Notes: generated by a model not told the origin, from the letters alone. A DNA stretch of 26,716 bases from RGIG8244 sp045639325 (GCA_045639325.1 JAZUCU010000011.1:1-26716); one strand, 5' to 3'. Positions 7,768 through 17,214 are shown, counted from the first letter of the stretch. Numbers and translations: made by a program.

Positions 7768-10700
7768 TCAGAATTCGAAGAAGGAACGTTCATCCAGTTC
7801 GCCCGGAGCTGCAGTACGGAAACGCATTCCGAACTTCATTGTGCCGGGTTTGACCAGATATTTTTCTGCCGTCAGAGGTCCGCAGGAGTTGCTGCCCAGA
7901 CCGGATACGGCTGCATCCAGGTGGACGTAAATGTTTTCACCTGCTTCCAATTCATACGGATGTTTTGCAACGGTGAACTGTTCCGGAGAATAACGGTGTG
8001 CGGAGAAGTTGAACGGTGTATCCGGGATCACGATCAGACCTGCGCTGTGGATATCGTGGAATGCAACGCGGCGAACTTCACTGCGGTTGCCGTTATCCTG
8101 CGGGAAGGTGTAATTTGTCATCAGAGCATCAACGCCGGCTTTGTAGTAACCGATCCGCTGGGCTTCCTTGCTGTCCTGATAAGATTCACCGGGGCCGAGA
8201 CCGTACCACTGTACGCCTTCCATATTTCCGGGCAGCTGCAATTCCACACCGAATCTGGGGAGACTGCGCAATTTTTCCGGGTCGACATTGAGTGCTTTAC
8301 CGGCAACATCCAGGCGGAAGGAGCCGTCGGGCAGGAATGTGTAGACATATTCCATATCGAAGCCCACGTTATTTTCCATGAAGCTGCGCTGTGCTCCGGC
8401 ACTGTAAGCATTGACCTTGACGATTGCTGCGCCGTTTTTGCGCTGACCTTTCACGGAACGGATCTGGTGCTGGAGATAACGGAGTCCGCTCTGCAGCCAT
8501 TCCGGTTCCAGAATGCGATGATCGTTATCGGTGGGAGCACGCCAGACATTGAGCATGGGGCCTTTTTCCATCAAAGACATGCCATCGCGGTCGAGTGAAG
8601 CGATTGTTCCGGTATGTTTGCTGATTTCTGCAAGCAGTCCGTTGGAGGCGGAAATCCAGATGCTGTCCTGATCTTCTTCCACATCAACGGGACCATGTCC
8701 GCTGAGGATAGCGGGAGCTGCGGCGGTTTTTACGGGGAGAATGAACTGGCCCCATGCGATTTCGTGTCCGCCGGATGCCCAGGAGGTATCACAGGCAAGC
8801 TGGAAGGAAACGTTGAGCAGGTATTCGGCACCGCGTTTCGGAGCGGCAGGCATCTTGAAAGGAACAACGAGATCACCGGTCTTATGTGCGGCAAGATCCA
8901 TCGGGGCGATGGCGCCGGACTGAATGACTCTGCCGTTTTCTGCCACGTTCCAGATGATGTTCAGGTGGGACAATGTCAGGAAGTCGTAATAGTTTGTGAC
9001 GGAGAGGATGCCCTTCTTCAAATCTTTTGCTGCGATGCGGACGGGTGCGATAACTTTTTTGAGTTCGATCAAGCCGGGAGTCGGCGTTTTATCGGGGAAG
9101 ACCAGACCGTCAGCGATGAAGTTGCCGTCGTGAATGGTTTCACCGAAATCGCCGCCGTAAGCGAAATATTCTTCGCCGTCATCGTTGACTGTACGGATAC
9201 CATGGTCGCACCATTCCCAGACGAATGCGCCCTGTGTATATTTGTTCTGATAGAAGAACTGCCAGTAATCTTCCAGACCGCCGGGGCCGTTCCCCATAGC
9301 GTGTGCGTATTCGCAGAGAATGAACGGTTTATTCAGATTCAGCTTATTGATCATTTCTTCGCAGGTGACCGGGGCGGGATACATGGGAGAGATGAAATCG
9401 ACTTTATCGTAATCGGTATTGCGTTCGTAATGGATCGGGCGGCTGGCATCGCGTTTGCGGGTATATTCGATCATTTTGAGATGATTGCAGCCGAATCCGG
9501 CTTCGTTACCCAGACTCCAGATCACAACGCAGGCGTGATTTTTGTAGCTTTCCACCATACGGACCATGCGGTCAACGCAGGCATCTTCCCAAGACGGCCA
9601 CATGGTGGGGTTTTTACCCTGATCGTAACCGAAACCATGAGATTCCAGGTCGGCTTCGCTCATGACGTAAAAACCGAGGCGGTCGCAGAGTTCATAGAAC
9701 CGGGGATCGTTGGCATAATGGGAAGTACGGATCGCATTGATGTTATGCTGTTTCATGAGCAGCAAATCTTCCAGCATGGCTTCTTCGGTCAAAGCTCTGC
9801 CCAGATCGGTATTGAATTCGTGGCGGTTGACGCCGCGGAACATGATCCGTTCCCCGTTGATGAGGTAGGCGCCTTTTTTGATTTCGATGGTGCGGAATCC
9901 GCAGCGGAAAGATTTGTATTCCACCACATCTTTACCGGCTTTCAACGTCAACAGAACGGTGTACAGTGCGGGAGTTTCCGCGGTCCACTTTTCCGGATTC
10001 TTGACTTCTGCCGCCAATGTGTAGGAAGCATATGCATTTGCTGCCACATTACCTGCTTTGCAAGCGAGGGGTTTTGCGAAAACGCTGGCACCATCGGGAG
10101 CGAAAAGTTCCAGTTCGATGGCAAGGTCTTTTCTTGCTTTGCCGAAATTGCGCAGAGTGACATCGGCAGAGAAAATACCGTTTTTGTATTTTGCATCCAG
10201 GGGAGTGTGGAGGAAGGTATCCCAAATATCCACTTTGGGGAGAGCGACGAGATATACTTCGCGGAAAATACCGCTGAGCCACCACATATCCTGGTCTTCC
10301 AGATAAGTGCCGTCGCACCACTTTAATACCTGAACGGCAATCATGTTCATGCCGGGGCGAACGAGAGCTGTGACATCGAATTCGGCGGCATTGCGGCTGC
10401 CTTTGCTCAGACCGGCAAATTCACCGTTGACCCAGACTTTGAAGAAGGAATCGACACCGTTAAAGCGGAGAATGATTTCTCTGTCAGCCCAGGCTTCATC
10501 CACTTCAAATTCCCGGATATAGCAGCCGGTGGGATTTTCAGAGGGCACATACGGCGGAACCATGGGGAAGGGATAGACGCTGTTTGTGTAATGAGGTGCG
10601 TCATAACCTTTCATCTGCCAGTTGGAGGGGACTTCGATGACATCCCATTCGCAGCAATCGAAATCTTCGCTGTAGAAATCTTCGGGAACAGCACCGGGAC

Positions 10701-10863
10701 AGGGGAAATAACCGAATTTCCATGCGCCATTCAATGTTTTGCGCCATTGATTGCGGCGCAGAGCATTTTCCATTGCATCATCCCGATCAGAAAACGGAAC
10801 CGCAGCAGTATGTGCTTCCAGTTTATTGATCCCGATTAATTTTTCATTTTCCCACTCATTCAT
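7768..10863 (-). CDS. lacZ: GH2 beta-galactosidase (LacZ type)
   Basis: This is a 1031-aa glycoside hydrolase family 2 enzyme that cleaves terminal beta-galactosides. Its length matches E. coli LacZ. Domain order is a sugar-binding jelly roll (about 40-210; NGAWKFGYFP, PSNWQMKGYDAPHYTN), an Ig-like domain (about 215-325), and a TIM barrel from about 330 (RGVNRHEF, IRTSHYANDPRFYELCD). The acid/base is E454 in SLGNEAGFG and the nucleophile E518 in ILCEYAHAMGNGPGG. Ig-like and beta-sandwich domains follow, with the C-terminal substrate-shaping domain (YGLGPGESYQDSK). There is no signal peptide, so it is cytoplasmic and needs imported oligosaccharide. AAGGAACAG precedes the ATG. It lies 110 bp below the large glycan operon and probably has its own control. 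Beta-galactosidase is the best call; related specificity is possible. Confidence 0.93.
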   Translation of the reverse strand: MNEWENEKLIGINKLEAHTAAVPFSDRDDAMENALRRNQWRKTLNGAWKFGYFPCPGAVPEDFYSEDFDCCEWDVIEVPSNWQMKGYDAPHYTNSVYPFPMVPPYVPSENPTGCYIREFEVDEAWADREIILRFNGVDSFFKVWVNGEFAGLSKGSRNAAEFDVTALVRPGMNMIAVQVLKWCDGTYLEDQDMWWLSGIFREVYLVALPKVDIWDTFLHTPLDAKYKNGIFSADVTLRNFGKARKDLAIELELFAPDGASVFAKPLACKAGNVAANAYASYTLAAEVKNPEKWTAETPALYTVLLTLKAGKDVVEYKSFRCGFRTIEIKKGAYLINGERIMFRGVNRHEFNTDLGRALTEEAMLEDLLLMKQHNINAIRTSHYANDPRFYELCDRLGFYVMSEADLESHGFGYDQGKNPTMWPSWEDACVDRMVRMVESYKNHACVVIWSLGNEAGFGCNHLKMIEYTRKRDASRPIHYERNTDYDKVDFISPMYPAPVTCEEMINKLNLNKPFILCEYAHAMGNGPGGLEDYWQFFYQNKYTQGAFVWEWCDHGIRTVNDDGEEYFAYGGDFGETIHDGNFIADGLVFPDKTPTPGLIELKKVIAPVRIAAKDLKKGILSVTNYYDFLTLSHLNIIWNVAENGRVIQSGAIAPMDLAAHKTGDLVVPFKMPAAPKRGAEYLLNVSFQLACDTSWASGGHEIAWGQFILPVKTAAAPAILSGHGPVDVEEDQDSIWISASNGLLAEISKHTGTIASLDRDGMSLMEKGPMLNVWRAPTDNDHRILEPEWLQSGLRYLQHQIRSVKGQRKNGAAIVKVNAYSAGAQRSFMENNVGFDMEYVYTFLPDGSFRLDVAGKALNVDPEKLRSLPRFGVELQLPGNMEGVQWYGLGPGESYQDSKEAQRIGYYKAGVDALMTNYTFPQDNGNRSEVRRVAFHDIHSAGLIVIPDTPFNFSAHRYSPEQFTVAKHPYELEAGENIYVHLDAAVSGLGSNSCGPLTAEKYLVKPGTMKFGMRFRTAAPGELDERSFFEF

Positions 10864-10899
10864 GATTCTGTTCCTTGATTATGTGGTTAGTTTGTTCGG

Positions 10900-10924
10900 T
10901 ACATTATTAATTGGGAATAATGTA
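10900..10924. promoter_or_regulatory. palindrome upstream of lacZ, candidate operator
   Basis: A perfect inverted repeat with 9-bp arms (TACATTATT / AATAATGTA) and a 7-nt spacer is centred about 50 bp upstream of the lacZ start. On the minus strand it overlaps a weak promoter candidate: TTGATT, 16 bp, then TACATT, whose -10 is in the first arm. No T-tract follows it on the minus strand, so it is not a terminator of the upstream PHP gene. Repressor or activator binding is inferred. Confidence 0.45.
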
Positions 10925-10973
10925 ATCCCTTTTTTTATATAATCAAGCAACAGAATTTATTTTTTGCAAGTTT

Positions 10974-12305
10974 TTACTGCTTCTGCTGGAAAAACCAACC
11001 GGGCAAGGCTCGTAATTCTTCCCGGATTTCTGCAATGCGCGGGAGAACACTGGTATCGCCTTCCAATGCTTTCAGCATCAGCTCGCCCTGTTCAAAACAT
11101 AAGGGATCGTGATATTTCTTGAAATAATGATCCATCAGGAACAGGGCATATTTGACCAGTCGGAAATCTCCGAAGGGGAAGGTGTCACGGTTTCCGCCGG
11201 TGGCAACACAGCGTCCGTTTTTTACCGCATCGGTAAAATCTTCAAAGGAAGGGGATTTTGCAAAAATAATGTTGTAATCCACATTATCCTGCTGCGTATC
11301 CCGGTGCCAGTCTGCACTGCCGAGGATCGGTTTGTTGAAGCCGAATTCACGCACCAGTTCCATATATTTTGCATTGATCATGGCGACTCTGGGAACATTG
11401 TAATTCCCCCATTCCACCGCATCAAAATTGCCGCGGCGCAGGATGGTATCCACCATCAGATTGGTCGCCGCAAAACGGAAGTTCTGGCGCCAGTACGGGT
11501 GACAGAATACCGCGAAACCGCCATGTTCACGGATCCGGTTGACAATTACTTCGAATTGTGCAACATAAGTCCGTTCGTGTTCCGGCAGATCGGGCGGCAA
11601 TGTTTTTTTCAACGCTTCCACTTTCGGGAAAAAGTCGCTTTCCGGATCGACTTTCCATTTTGTGATACTGGAGTCGGCACCCAGACTGAGAATGTGGGTG
11701 ATGCCGTTGCCGTAATTTTCCGCTTCTTCCCCGGGGTAACATACCAAACCGGATCCCATCGGTGTAATTGCCTGAATTGCTTCCAGTGACGGTGCGTATT
11801 CATGATGGTCCGTCACAGCGGTAAAGTCATTACCGGCGCGGCGCATCCGTGCGGCAACAACGGCGGGAGGATAATCTCCATCGGAACCGATACTGTGTGT
11901 GTGGACGTTTCCTTTGAAGGGCAGGTATTGGAGCAGGTCACTTTCCAGAGAACAGAGCGCGAAATCTTCGGAATAAAGTTCTTCTTCTGTTTCTGCAGTG
12001 ATGCCGATCCAATGCTCATGTTCGCCGCCGAGGATCAGGTCGAATGAAAGAATACCATCGTTATATTCGTATTTGACCTGCTGCCAGTAGTGCATGAGAT
12101 CCCGTGTCCAGTACGCAACGGCTTCCCCGTCATCATAACGCCAGTCATCGCGGATATACTGCACGCGGATGGAGTCGGCATGGGCGCGGAAGAATTCATT
12201 TTCCACATGGAGCTGGAATCTGACGGTGGTGTCAGCGGGGAAAACATGTCCGGGAAAATTGCGGAATCCACCGGAAATTTTATGAATGGTCTGTTTGTTT
12301 GCCAT
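10974..12305 (-). CDS. PHP-domain metallohydrolase (CehA/McbA-like)
   Basis: This 443-aa protein has an N-terminal beta-rich region (about 1-125) followed by a PHP-type metal-dependent phosphoesterase/hydrolase domain. Metal-ligand motifs are clear: HTHSIGSDG (135-143), VTDHHEY (164-170), PGEEAE (191-196), AVFCHPYW and GSADWHRD further on. The layout resembles CehA/McbA-like PHP proteins, which hydrolyse varied phosphate esters or other bonds. No signal peptide is visible, so a cytoplasmic location is likely. Its ATG follows the stop of the metallophosphoesterase gene after one base, implying coupled translation and a shared pathway. It is the last gene of the long operon. The substrate is unknown. 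Confidence 0.85.
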   Translation of the reverse strand: MANKQTIHKISGGFRNFPGHVFPADTTVRFQLHVENEFFRAHADSIRVQYIRDDWRYDDGEAVAYWTRDLMHYWQQVKYEYNDGILSFDLILGGEHEHWIGITAETEEELYSEDFALCSLESDLLQYLPFKGNVHTHSIGSDGDYPPAVVAARMRRAGNDFTAVTDHHEYAPSLEAIQAITPMGSGLVCYPGEEAENYGNGITHILSLGADSSITKWKVDPESDFFPKVEALKKTLPPDLPEHERTYVAQFEVIVNRIREHGGFAVFCHPYWRQNFRFAATNLMVDTILRRGNFDAVEWGNYNVPRVAMINAKYMELVREFGFNKPILGSADWHRDTQQDNVDYNIIFAKSPSFEDFTDAVKNGRCVATGGNRDTFPFGDFRLVKYALFLMDHYFKKYHDPLCFEQGELMLKALEGDTSVLPRIAEIREELRALPGWFFQQKQ

Positions 12306-12306
12306 A

Positions 12307-14079
12307 TTACTCTTTCGTTAATGTATCAATGATTTTGCCTGTGGAATCCATGACGCGCACCTTTAAGGCAGCGGCTGTGACGTCCACAATAATGCAGGTG
12401 TCGATGTCGTTTGCGATAATCGGGTAGGGGGCGCGGAGGTAATCAGTGAATTTGAACTGAAAACCATCCCGTGTTACAATTTCTTCTCCGTTTGCCGAGA
12501 GCCGGATATAATTGTGCAGATGTCCGCAAAGCATCAAATCCGGCTGTGCATCGACGGGGAAAACGCCATCCACCAGAGAATATGCCATATCCAGATCGTA
12601 TTTCACTCTGGAAAACGGCGGAATGTGCATACAGAGAATGCGGTGTGTGGCATTTTTATAAAGATCGCTCTTTACCAGTTCTTGCAGCCATTGACGTTCC
12701 TCTGCGACCATGGCGGTATTCTGATGAATCCCGAATGCATCATCCGGATGATCATTACCCGCATCCAAGGCGATGAAACAGCAATTGCCGTGGCGGAATG
12801 CATAGTAGGTTTTGCCCGACGGATGCGAGAACATCCGGTCATAATCCGCAGAAAAGATGCCGACCTGTTCGTGATTGCCGCGGACAAATACCAGCGGTTT
12901 GTTTTTCGCGAACAATTCGGATTGACAGTCCAGAAATCCCTGATGGAACGCATCGGGACCGCTCATGGAGGCAAGCAAATCGCCAGCATTGATGAGCAGA
13001 TCGGATTTCATGACATCCTTGTTTGTCAGAAATGCTTTCAGGGTTCTGACATCGGAATGAACGTCCGAGGTCAACGTGAAAGTGAAACTTTTCTTAGCAT
13101 GGTTCAGAGTACGGAAATGATATTCGGGCGACCCGGTGACTTCCCGGTTCGTCAGTAACGGGTGAATATTGGCAAGCCGGTATTCGTATTCCGTATTTTC
13201 TTTCAAGTCAGCAAGATGTACAACATGGAAAGCACTGTTCCGTTTGAGAATGCCGTTTTTCAATTCCGCAAACTTGGTAATCCAGTTTTTATTGCCTTTT
13301 TGACGGAATTCCAATGCGGCGGCACACATCCCGGCGGTTTCCCAGGAGATGGTCATGGCGTTGGTTTCCGGATTGGAAAGGAAGGGGCCGTGAATGACGG
13401 TTTGCGCCGGAGTCAGGCGTTCTTCCACTGCTTTTTCAAAGGCTGCTCTTGACTTGATTTTTTTCGCCGGATTCTGTCCGGTAATGGCGAAAAATGCAGT
13501 ATCATAATCGCAGAACAGAAGCTTGCCGAAGTTTTCGGGCTCGTGGAATTTTGTTTCCAGTCCACACCAGGTGCTATACTCATTGGCGGCTTCCCGATAC
13601 CGGCAGAGGTTGAATCCGCAGGAAAGGTTCTGGATTCGCAGGAGCGTCAGAGGAATTTCCAACTTGACATACCAGCCGTTTTTATCCCGGGTGATCGTCG
13701 ATTGCCATTCGTTTTCTTTGCCCTGACTGTCGAATCTCCCGCCACCGGCACCGATGGCAAGCTGAATCATCCAGGGGATGGGCTCCACCGCACCGAAAAA
13801 GATTTCCAGTCTGTCGCCGCCGGCAAAGATGGGCATGCCGTCTCTGTCGTTTTGATCGTGAATGGTATTCTTTTCAAAACAAAGAATATCCAGATACAAT
13901 TTTTTTGCATCGCGGCGCAGTCTGATCTCGGTCGGAGCGGACGGCTTTTTCTCCGTCTTGAACGTTTGGAAATCGGTCAAAACAGCGTGTGTTTTATCTG
14001 CCGGAATTGCGATTGCCTTATACGGTTTTGAGGCGTAAGAGACAATGCAATTCCCGGAAGCTGCAGTTTGATCTTTCAT
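12307..14079 (-). CDS. CBM9-like + FN3-like + calcineurin-like metallophosphoesterase
   Basis: This 590-aa protein has three domains. Residues about 1-190 resemble the CBM9-like sugar-binding fold (GGDRLEIFFGA, WYVKLEIPLTLL). Residues about 225-325 resemble the fibronectin-III-like N-terminal domain of purple acid phosphatases (MTISWETAG, ENTEYEYRL). Residues about 332-560 are a calcineurin-like phosphoesterase with its dinuclear-metal motifs: SDVH (338-341), NAGD (364-367), RGNHE (400-404), MHIPP (484-488) and CGHLH (518-522). No signal peptide is visible, which is odd for a protein with a carbohydrate-binding module. The start 18 bp after the secreted glycosidase gene has a weak purine-rich binding site. 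A role in dephosphorylating a sugar or glycan fragment is inferred. Confidence 0.85.
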   Translation of the reverse strand: MKDQTAASGNCIVSYASKPYKAIAIPADKTHAVLTDFQTFKTEKKPSAPTEIRLRRDAKKLYLDILCFEKNTIHDQNDRDGMPIFAGGDRLEIFFGAVEPIPWMIQLAIGAGGGRFDSQGKENEWQSTITRDKNGWYVKLEIPLTLLRIQNLSCGFNLCRYREAANEYSTWCGLETKFHEPENFGKLLFCDYDTAFFAITGQNPAKKIKSRAAFEKAVEERLTPAQTVIHGPFLSNPETNAMTISWETAGMCAAALEFRQKGNKNWITKFAELKNGILKRNSAFHVVHLADLKENTEYEYRLANIHPLLTNREVTGSPEYHFRTLNHAKKSFTFTLTSDVHSDVRTLKAFLTNKDVMKSDLLINAGDLLASMSGPDAFHQGFLDCQSELFAKNKPLVFVRGNHEQVGIFSADYDRMFSHPSGKTYYAFRHGNCCFIALDAGNDHPDDAFGIHQNTAMVAEERQWLQELVKSDLYKNATHRILCMHIPPFSRVKYDLDMAYSLVDGVFPVDAQPDLMLCGHLHNYIRLSANGEEIVTRDGFQFKFTDYLRAPYPIIANDIDTCIIVDVTAAALKVRVMDSTGKIIDTLTKE

Positions 14080-14097
14080 AAACTGATTCTTCTCTTC

Positions 14098-17000
14098 TTA
14101 TTTCAATACAAAACGTTTGAATTGTCTCGGGTCTTTGCCGCCGCCGGCGATACCACGGGAGAACTGCATCCAGTAACTCAAACCGCCGACTTTCTGGTCA
14201 ACGTCAAAGAGAACAAAGCTGAAGCCGATGACTTTGCCGCTTGCAGGCTTGAAGTTGCCGAGTTCCGCCCAGGGAATACGCACAACATAAAGGGTGTGAC
14301 CGTCTTTTGTCCGTGTGACCATCGGTTTTTCAGTGTACAATTTGGTTGCTGCCGCGCCGCGCTGGGTGTGGCTGTACAATTGAGGACCTTTGGTTGTCAT
14401 GGCGGCACAGAATTCGTAGTCATTGCTGTTGTAGCCGGGTTTCTGCAGAATAAAGTCGAAACTGTCATTATTCATATCGAAACCGAATTGGAGACTATCC
14501 TGATTCCAAAGCAATACGTCCGCCGCACGGGTGATGTGAATGTCATCCGTTACATCGGCAGCAACGTAGAAATACTTTTTGTCGTACGCAAAATAGAACT
14601 TGCCTGACAAGTCTTTTGCGCCAGTCCAGTAGCCGAAACCTTCCGCATCGGGCGGTTGGAGAAAGTCGCGTTTGTCCATGACGACGGGTTTGATGGATTC
14701 GAAACCTTTCAGTGTGCCATCCATTGCGGGTGCTTTGGTGAGGGGAGTGACGATATACGCTTCATCGGTCAGAGCGGCATCGTATTTGACACCGTTAAAT
14801 GTTGCGCTGGCGGTGAGTTTTCTGCCTTCCATTTTGCAGGGGAATGCAATTGCTTTTGTGGAGTCGGCAGCGATCTGCACATTTTTCTGTGAACCGTTGT
14901 TGAATTGAACTTTCACCTGAATGGCTTTGTTGAGTTTATTCTTCACAAGGACATTCATTTCCGTTGCGTTTTTCCGGTTCATTGTCACGTAGATTTCCGG
15001 CATGACATAACGGGCATTGCGGAAGGCATCCGCCACGGCTTTCTGAGAAGCTGCCAACTCATAATAACGGACTCTGTTATTGAGTTTGAGTTTTGTTTTG
15101 CCTTTTTTGCCGCTGCGGGTTTTACCCATCAGATCGGTTTCTTTCCAGTCGGCGGGCATGTTGATTTCTGTATTGATGGGGTCGAGGGAGTTCGCCCAGA
15201 CTGCAGCCAATGTCTTGCCGTTTTTGCGGAAGAGATAACAGAATGTATCGCTGTTGGGTTTGACTTCCATCGGGTCGGTGACGAATGCCATCATGCGGGC
15301 GGAAACTGCCCAGGTTGCGGCGAGAGGCTTCGGACTGCCGGTTTTCTTATTCCAGATCCCGTAGTCCGTTTTGCCGTAACCCCATTTTGCAGATTCAAAA
15401 CTGCCGTCGTTCTGGAACAGGAAGTAGGTCCAGTATTTGACGCCCAGGTAACGGAGCATGACGATATTGCGTGCGTTATTGATTGCCGCATTTTTGACGA
15501 TATCAGAATCCATTGCGGGGAAGTTCAGGAAGCTGTAACCGGATTCGGTTCCGACGATGGCTTTTTTATCGCCGATAACTTTGCGTGTGATGGCAAAACG
15601 TTCTTTGAGATTGCCGTCTTCCAGACCGGTCATGGTCATGCCTTCCGCCACTGCGCTGGGCTGAATGTAGAGAGAGCAGCTCAAGCCATCAAGATAATCT
15701 TTGAGTTCATTCCAGACGACTTTGCCGATGGGGGACATATCCATGAAGCATCCGGCACCTGCCACGAAGTCATTTTTATCTGCGGCTTTGACGACTTTGT
15801 GCAGACGTTTTGTGACTTCGTAATAATGGGGCAGTTCCAGTTTGCTCTTGTGGTACTGGTGATAAATTTCATCGCCGATGGTCCAGTCATCCACATACTT
15901 GCCGTAACGTTGAACCAGCAAGTTCAGAAATTCTTCATAACCGTCATAATACTCCTTGTCGTAAGGATCAAGACCTTTATCCAGCATGTCGCCGATTTTT
16001 TTGCGGATGTGGAGGGGCTGCTGAGGATATTGACGGTTGATATTCTGGCTGATCATGAAGCAGAAGATGGGGCGGAAACCGTTATCCACCAGAGTTTTCA
16101 CACTTTCATCCAGTTTTTTTGCACCTTTGACACTGAGTTCGCCCGCCTTTTCCTGCAGATAACGGCGTTCCGTCTGAATAAAACCTGCACCGTTCCCCAT
16201 GCGGATCTGACGTTCAATGGAACCGGGATTTTTCGCAATGAAGAAGGGGTCACGTTTTTCCGGCGCCTTTTCCACCACCACACCGGCAGAAAGGATGCCA
16301 TCCAACGCTCTTCCGTTCTGAATGATTTCTGCTTTGAATGCAAACCAGCCGCGATAATCGCCGAGATCGGGAACAACAAAGGGGATCTTGATGACAGGAA
16401 CTTTCATCCATTTTCTTTTCGGCGGGGGCGGGTTCGCAGGGAGTGTGATCTCTGTTTCGCCGGACTTCAACAGTTCCCGGTCGAATCCTTCGATTCTCCA
16501 TTTGAGTGTGGCTTTTGTGCCGGGATTTTTGACTTTTTCGACTTCGATATCATACTGCATTTTTTCGCCGGGGTACCAGATGCCGTTATGTTCTGCACGG
16601 GGAACGCCGCGAAGCATGGTGATTTCTTTTTCGGCAGTCTTCTTTTCTGCTTTTGCCTGTTTGGGGCCGAGATAAATGTTATCGATCCAGGTTGTTCCAG
16701 CTTTGTTTTTGTAGCCGTGAATACCGATGATGACACGTACTTTGCGGTCAGACTTTTCCGGAATCTTGAAATCCTTGCTGAATTGTGTCCATTCCGGCTG
16801 GGTTCTGTTCCAGGGAGTGATGACCTGTTCCCGCTTATTCACGTTGGGAAAATGCAGCTGAATGAAACATTGTCCTTTGGTTGCATCGGGGTATCCGGTG
16901 GATTTTGTCCAGAAGGAAACGGTGAACTCTTTCCAATCGGCGGGCAATGTAATGGTCTTGCGATAGACGATATGAGTGACCTTACCGAGAGTGAAATCCA

Positions 17001-17214
17001 TACGCATGGACTGCATTCCGCCGAGGCCTTGCGAGGTTGTTGTATCGAGTTGTGGAATGAGCCATGTTTTGTTATCGGGCAGTTTCCAGTTGGGAGTTTC
17101 CCAGGTGTCGATTCCGCTTTCAAAACCTGCATTTTCGATCAGGTTCTGCGCAAAAATGCTGCCTGTGAATCCGGCTGTTATGCTGAGCACGGTCAGCGCT
17201 TTTGAGAATTTCAT
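14098..17214 (-). CDS. secreted CBM / clan-A-like glycosidase / CBM9-like protein, paralogue A
   Basis: This is a 1038-aa exported protein. A signal peptide (MKFSKALTVLSITAGFTGSIFA) precedes a jelly-roll carbohydrate-binding module of CBM4/9/16 type (about 23-185; NLIENAGFESGIDTWE, ending TTWIDNIYLGPK). A beta-sandwich linker (about 198-318) contains the proline run ANPPPPKRKW. A TIM-barrel region (about 330-650) has likely acid/base E449 (DWTIGDEIYH) and nucleophile E557 (IVGTESGYSF), 108 residues apart, as in clan GH-A. An Ig-like portion and a C-terminal CBM9-like domain (about 830-1038; WNQDSLQFGFDMNND) follow. It closely resembles the 17818-20928 protein, and its N-terminus resembles the 17237-17794 protein. 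I could not place it in a known GH family. CAGGAGT precedes the ATG. Confidence 0.85.
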   Translation of the reverse strand: MKFSKALTVLSITAGFTGSIFAQNLIENAGFESGIDTWETPNWKLPDNKTWLIPQLDTTTSQGLGGMQSMRMDFTLGKVTHIVYRKTITLPADWKEFTVSFWTKSTGYPDATKGQCFIQLHFPNVNKREQVITPWNRTQPEWTQFSKDFKIPEKSDRKVRVIIGIHGYKNKAGTTWIDNIYLGPKQAKAEKKTAEKEITMLRGVPRAEHNGIWYPGEKMQYDIEVEKVKNPGTKATLKWRIEGFDRELLKSGETEITLPANPPPPKRKWMKVPVIKIPFVVPDLGDYRGWFAFKAEIIQNGRALDGILSAGVVVEKAPEKRDPFFIAKNPGSIERQIRMGNGAGFIQTERRYLQEKAGELSVKGAKKLDESVKTLVDNGFRPIFCFMISQNINRQYPQQPLHIRKKIGDMLDKGLDPYDKEYYDGYEEFLNLLVQRYGKYVDDWTIGDEIYHQYHKSKLELPHYYEVTKRLHKVVKAADKNDFVAGAGCFMDMSPIGKVVWNELKDYLDGLSCSLYIQPSAVAEGMTMTGLEDGNLKERFAITRKVIGDKKAIVGTESGYSFLNFPAMDSDIVKNAAINNARNIVMLRYLGVKYWTYFLFQNDGSFESAKWGYGKTDYGIWNKKTGSPKPLAATWAVSARMMAFVTDPMEVKPNSDTFCYLFRKNGKTLAAVWANSLDPINTEINMPADWKETDLMGKTRSGKKGKTKLKLNNRVRYYELAASQKAVADAFRNARYVMPEIYVTMNRKNATEMNVLVKNKLNKAIQVKVQFNNGSQKNVQIAADSTKAIAFPCKMEGRKLTASATFNGVKYDAALTDEAYIVTPLTKAPAMDGTLKGFESIKPVVMDKRDFLQPPDAEGFGYWTGAKDLSGKFYFAYDKKYFYVAADVTDDIHITRAADVLLWNQDSLQFGFDMNNDSFDFILQKPGYNSNDYEFCAAMTTKGPQLYSHTQRGAAATKLYTEKPMVTRTKDGHTLYVVRIPWAELGNFKPASGKVIGFSFVLFDVDQKVGGLSYWMQFSRGIAGGGKDPRQFKRFVLK
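15251..15306. repeat. 56-bp exact repeat, copy 1
   Basis: These 56 bases inside the catalytic half of paralogue A are identical to 18971-19026 in paralogue B, encoding the segment around MMAFVTDPMEVKPNSD. The flanks diverge at once. It marks recent duplication, gene conversion or strong constraint between the tandem genes. Confidence 0.85.
15941..15984. repeat. 44-bp exact repeat, copy 1
   Basis: These 44 bases of paralogue A are identical to 19658-19701 of paralogue B. They encode LDKGLDPYDKEYYDG, just upstream of the acid/base segment. Identity at synonymous positions, with divergence on both sides, suggests conversion or duplication. Confidence 0.85.
17070..17109. repeat. 40-bp exact repeat in N-terminal CBM, copy 1
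   Basis: These 40 bases encode the DTWETPNWKLPDN segment of paralogue A and are identical to 17650-17689 in the stand-alone CBM gene. The whole CBM-coding stretch (about 16663-17214) aligns without large gaps to 17237-17794. Confidence 0.85.

Noticed and set aside
8614..10326. A 570-codon plus-strand open frame opposite lacZ
   Set aside because: It is an antisense shadow of the GH2 enzyme, which has both catalytic glutamates and full length.
10900..10924. The AT-rich palindrome as a rho-independent terminator of the PHP gene
   Set aside because: The stem is nearly all A-T and no T-tract follows on the minus strand; a run of T follows only on the plus strand, where no gene ends.
14905..17205. 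A 766-codon open frame on the plus strand opposite paralogue A
   Set aside because: It is exactly antisense to a gene with clear signal peptide, domains and catalytic motifs. Its translation is Phe/Cys/His-rich with no recognisable motif, as expected from codon bias of the real gene.
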